DNA of 64,000 nucleotides from positions 1 through 64,000 of the forward strand of contig CAKVEP010000007.1 in the NCBI GenBank assembly GCA_934729465.1. Reading direction: 5' to 3'. Under the pieces are notes generated by a model. The model searched no databases. It was given only the letters and a program-made list of their open reading frames with translations, and had not been told where the DNA came from. Source of the stretch: an uncultured Eubacteriales bacterium (GTDB lineage: Bacteria; Bacillota; Clostridia; Oscillospirales; Acutalibacteraceae). Every line of letters begins with the position of its first letter. Positions within the stretch are counted from its first letter, which is position 1. Made by a program: the position numbers and the translations under genes. Positions 61,790 through 64,000 of this stretch are shown in pieces.

Positions 61790-62467
61790 ATGTTAATGGG
61801 GTATGGAATATGGTTTTTGATAGGTTCTGTGTTATCATACTTAATAGGGAGTGTAAGCTTTTCAATTATAGCAGCGAAGCTGTCCGGGGATAGGACAGAC
61901 ATAAGAAGTAAAGGGAGCGGGAACGCTGGTTTCACAAACGTGTTAAGAACAGTGGGACTGGCGCCGGCTATGGCAACATTTGCAGGAGATTTCTTAAAGG
62001 GAGTTGCTGCGGTGTGGCTTGGCAGGACGATACTTACATTAGCAACAGGAACGAGTGATGTAATATTACTGTCAAGTATGAGCTATTTGTGCGGTCTTTG
62101 TTGCGTTGTTGGTCACCTTTACCCGTGCTTTTTCGGGCTAAGGGGAGGAAAGGGTATTTTAACGGCTTGGTCGATAATGCTTTTAATAGATTGGCGAGTT
62201 TTCTTGGTGGTAATATCCGTATTTTTAGTTGTACTTATTGTAACTAAAATTGTATCTTTAGCGTCGCTTTCGGCGGCTGTTGCCTATTTCCCAACCATAT
62301 TTTTGTTTACATATTTCACGAATTACAAAATTTATTACAATTTGACATATCTTATATTTGTGTCGATAGTATCTGTTGTAATATCTGCGATGGCTATTGT
62401 AAAACATAGGTCTAACATAGAAAGACTGCTCGCAGGAAGTGAAAAGAAAATTACGAGAAAAAGATAA
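61790..62467 (+). CDS. plsY: Acyl-phosphate glycerol-3-phosphate acyltransferase PlsY
   Basis: 225 residues with about seven membrane segments. Conserved loops are present: GSVSFSIIAAKLSG, RSKGSGNAGFTNVLRTVG, GHLYPCFFGLRGGKGI. It transfers acyl groups from acyl-phosphate to glycerol-3-phosphate at the membrane, starting phospholipid synthesis. The start lies 15 bases from AGGAG, a little far. Confidence 0.94.
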   Translation: MLMGYGIWFLIGSVLSYLIGSVSFSIIAAKLSGDRTDIRSKGSGNAGFTNVLRTVGLAPAMATFAGDFLKGVAAVWLGRTILTLATGTSDVILLSSMSYLCGLCCVVGHLYPCFFGLRGGKGILTAWSIMLLIDWRVFLVVISVFLVVLIVTKIVSLASLSAAVAYFPTIFLFTYFTNYKIYYNLTYLIFVSIVSVVISAMAIVKHRSNIERLLAGSEKKITRKR

Positions 62468-62480
62468 AAGGAGGGTTAAA

Positions 62481-63185
62481 ATGAAGTCATATGTTATCCA
62501 TTTGATACGCCATGGAATGACAGAGGCAAATGTTAAAGGACAGTATGTTGGAGTAACAGACACACCTTTGTGTGACGAAGGCAAAAGAAAGCTTTATGAT
62601 TTAAGGGAAAATTATGAATATCCTAAAGTTGATTTGTATTATAGCAGTCCGCTTTCGAGGTGTGTGGATACGTGCAAGATAATATATCCCGAGTCTGAAA
62701 TTAAGATAGTTGACGATTTAAGGGAATGTAATTTTGGGGACTACGAAGGTAAGACAACCAAAGAGCTTTCTAAAGACGAAGGCTTTTTGAAATGGCTTGA
62801 GAGCGGTCAGCAAATAAAGCCTCCGAACGGAGAAAGCGGACCTGATTTTCAAAAAAGGGTTTGTAAGGCGTTCGAGGGTATAGTTGAAGAAATGATGAGG
62901 AGCGGGACGACTTCATCGGCAGTGTTTGCCCACGGTGGAGTTATAATGTTACTTTTGACTGCGTATTCAGTTCCGAAGTCTGATTTCTATGATTGGATAG
63001 TAGACAACGGATGTGGATATTCATTGAGAATAACGCCGGGTCTGTGGATGAGAAGTAAGGTTCTGGAGGTATATGATAAAATACCTCTTGGCTGCAAGAG
63101 CGAGATTGAAGGGGATTTTAAATATCTCATGGAAACTGTAAAAAAGGCAGCTCGCAAAGCCTACGGGACAAGCGAAGAAGTTTAA
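62481..63185 (+). CDS. Histidine phosphatase family protein
   Basis: 234 residues from ATG 62481 with GGAGGG upstream. LIRHGMTEANVKGQYVG contains the catalytic RHG, YSSPLSRCVDTC the second Arg, ECNFGDYEGKT the Glu-containing loop and FAHGGVIMLLL the second His. The substrate is not evident; cobalamin-pathway CobC-type and general sugar phosphatases share this pattern. Confidence 0.88.
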   Translation: MKSYVIHLIRHGMTEANVKGQYVGVTDTPLCDEGKRKLYDLRENYEYPKVDLYYSSPLSRCVDTCKIIYPESEIKIVDDLRECNFGDYEGKTTKELSKDEGFLKWLESGQQIKPPNGESGPDFQKRVCKAFEGIVEEMMRSGTTSSAVFAHGGVIMLLLTAYSVPKSDFYDWIVDNGCGYSLRITPGLWMRSKVLEVYDKIPLGCKSEIEGDFKYLMETVKKAARKAYGTSEEV

Positions 63186-63215
63186 TTGTATTTTTAGAAT
63201 GAAAGAGGAGAAAAA

Positions 63216-64000
63216 ATGGGAGTAAGAGAAGATTTAAGAAATATAGCAATAATAGCGCACGTTGACCATGGTAAGACGACGCTTGTTGACCAAATGCTAA
63301 AACAAAGCGGAATATTCCGTAGCAATGAATCTGTGGCGGAAAGAGTAATGGATTCTAACGATTTGGAAAGAGAAAGAGGAATAACCATACTTTCTAAAAA
63401 CACAGCGGTGATGTACAACAATATAAAAATTAATATAGTAGATACTCCGGGTCACGCCGATTTCGGAGGAGAAGTGGAACGTATATTAATGATGGTAGAC
63501 GGAGTAGTGCTTCTTGTTGACGCATTTGAAGGCTGTATGCCTCAAACAAGATTTGTTTTAAAGAAAGCGCTAGGATTAGGCAAAAAACCTATTGTAGTGT
63601 TAAATAAAATAGACCGTCCTGGAGCAAGACCTGAAGAGGTTGTTGACGAAGTGTTAGACCTATTCATTGAGCTTGGCGCAGATGACGACCAATTAGAATT
63701 TCCTGTTGTTTATGCATCTGGTCGTAACGGATACGCAAAGTACAATGTTGAAGACGAAGGTAAAAATTTAGTACCGTTGTTTGAAACAATAGTAAAAGAG
63801 GTTCCGCCTCCGGAAGGAGAGATTGATGGTCCTCTTCAGATATTGTTCTCAAATATAGACTACGATGAGTACGTTGGAAGAATAGGCATAGGAAGAGTTG
63901 AAAGAGGAAACGTTAAAAACGGACAAACTGTGGCTCTATGCAAGAGGGATGGTACAGTTAAGAATGTTAAAATAGGAAAGCTTTATCAATTCGAGGGTCT
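63216..64000 (+). CDS. typA: Ribosome-binding GTPase TypA/BipA, partial at window end
   Basis: The first 261 codons, with GAGGAG upstream. [15 protein letters not shown] is G1, [12 protein letters not shown] the switch I region, [15 protein letters not shown]3 and [11 protein letters not shown]4. [12 protein letters not shown] begins the second domain. The SKNTAV after GITI separates TypA from EF-G and LepA. The gene runs past 64000. Confidence 0.97.
   Translation, partial: MGVREDLRNIAIIAHVDHGKTTLVDQMLKQSGIFRSNESVAERVMDSNDLERERGITILSKNTAVMYNNIKINIVDTPGHADFGGEVERILMMVDGVVLLVDAFEGCMPQTRFVLKKALGLGKKPIVVLNKIDRPGARPEEVVDEVLDLFIELGADDDQLEFPVVYASGRNGYAKYNVEDEGKNLVPLFETIVKEVPPPEGEIDGPLQILFSNIDYDEYVGRIGIGRVERGNVKNGQTVALCKRDGTVKNVKIGKLYQFEG

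Overview
The window is AT-rich, Gram-positive DNA. Strong Shine-Dalgarno sites, frequent TTG/GTG starts and the gene set (yajC-tgt-queA, asd-dapA-dapB, yceD-rpmF, der-plsY, typA, an AgcS symporter and a DacF-type carboxypeptidase) point to a low-GC anaerobic member of the Clostridia. I cannot place it more precisely from sequence alone.

(1) Bases 59-27099 are a prophage at a tRNA-Asn gene. Left to right it carries a recombination and replication module (Rad52-like annealing protein, RusA, SSB, initiator proteins, DnaB), a Rha-type antirepressor and a late regulator. A divergent cargo pair of unknown function follows, then an HNH nuclease, two ParB-like proteins and a Mom-like DNA modification protein. 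After these come terminase, HK97-type head genes, connectors, tail tube, and a tail chaperone pair with an A_AAA_AAC frameshift site. The prophage is defective. The tape measure is fused out of frame to the end of a tail-fibre gene, so the distal tail and probably lysis genes are gone. The serine recombinase has lost its catalytic half. Three toxin-antitoxin modules remain (RelB/YafQ, YefM/YoeB and a type I hydrophobic peptide with antisense RNA).

(2) Bases 27163-36132 are ordinary chromosome: a small FakA-like domain protein, alanine/sodium symporter, YajC, queuosine enzymes Tgt and QueA, lysine/diaminopimelate enzymes Asd, DapA and DapB, and a MazF-type toxin without an adjacent antitoxin.

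(3) Bases about 36300-55836 are a contractile injection system transcribed rightward. It holds sheath, tube, a zinc-ribbon assembly protein joined by a T_TTT_TTC frameshift site to a DUF6760-like tail, a second tube-type protein with a repeat tail, a 989-residue repetitive helical protein (likely ruler), gpD-like hub, gpV-like spike, gp25, two J-like wedge proteins and a gpI-like protein. It also holds a 102-residue protein ending like a double-glycine peptide precursor and a 596-residue terminal protein. No AAA+ ATPase, LysM protein, PAAR tip or recognisable toxin is present. This is the most interesting part of the window.

(4) Bases 55839-64000 return to housekeeping: DUF3787-like protein, DacF, Pgi, a small P-loop protein, a decayed gene, YceD, ribosomal protein L32, Der, PlsY, a histidine phosphatase and the start of typA.
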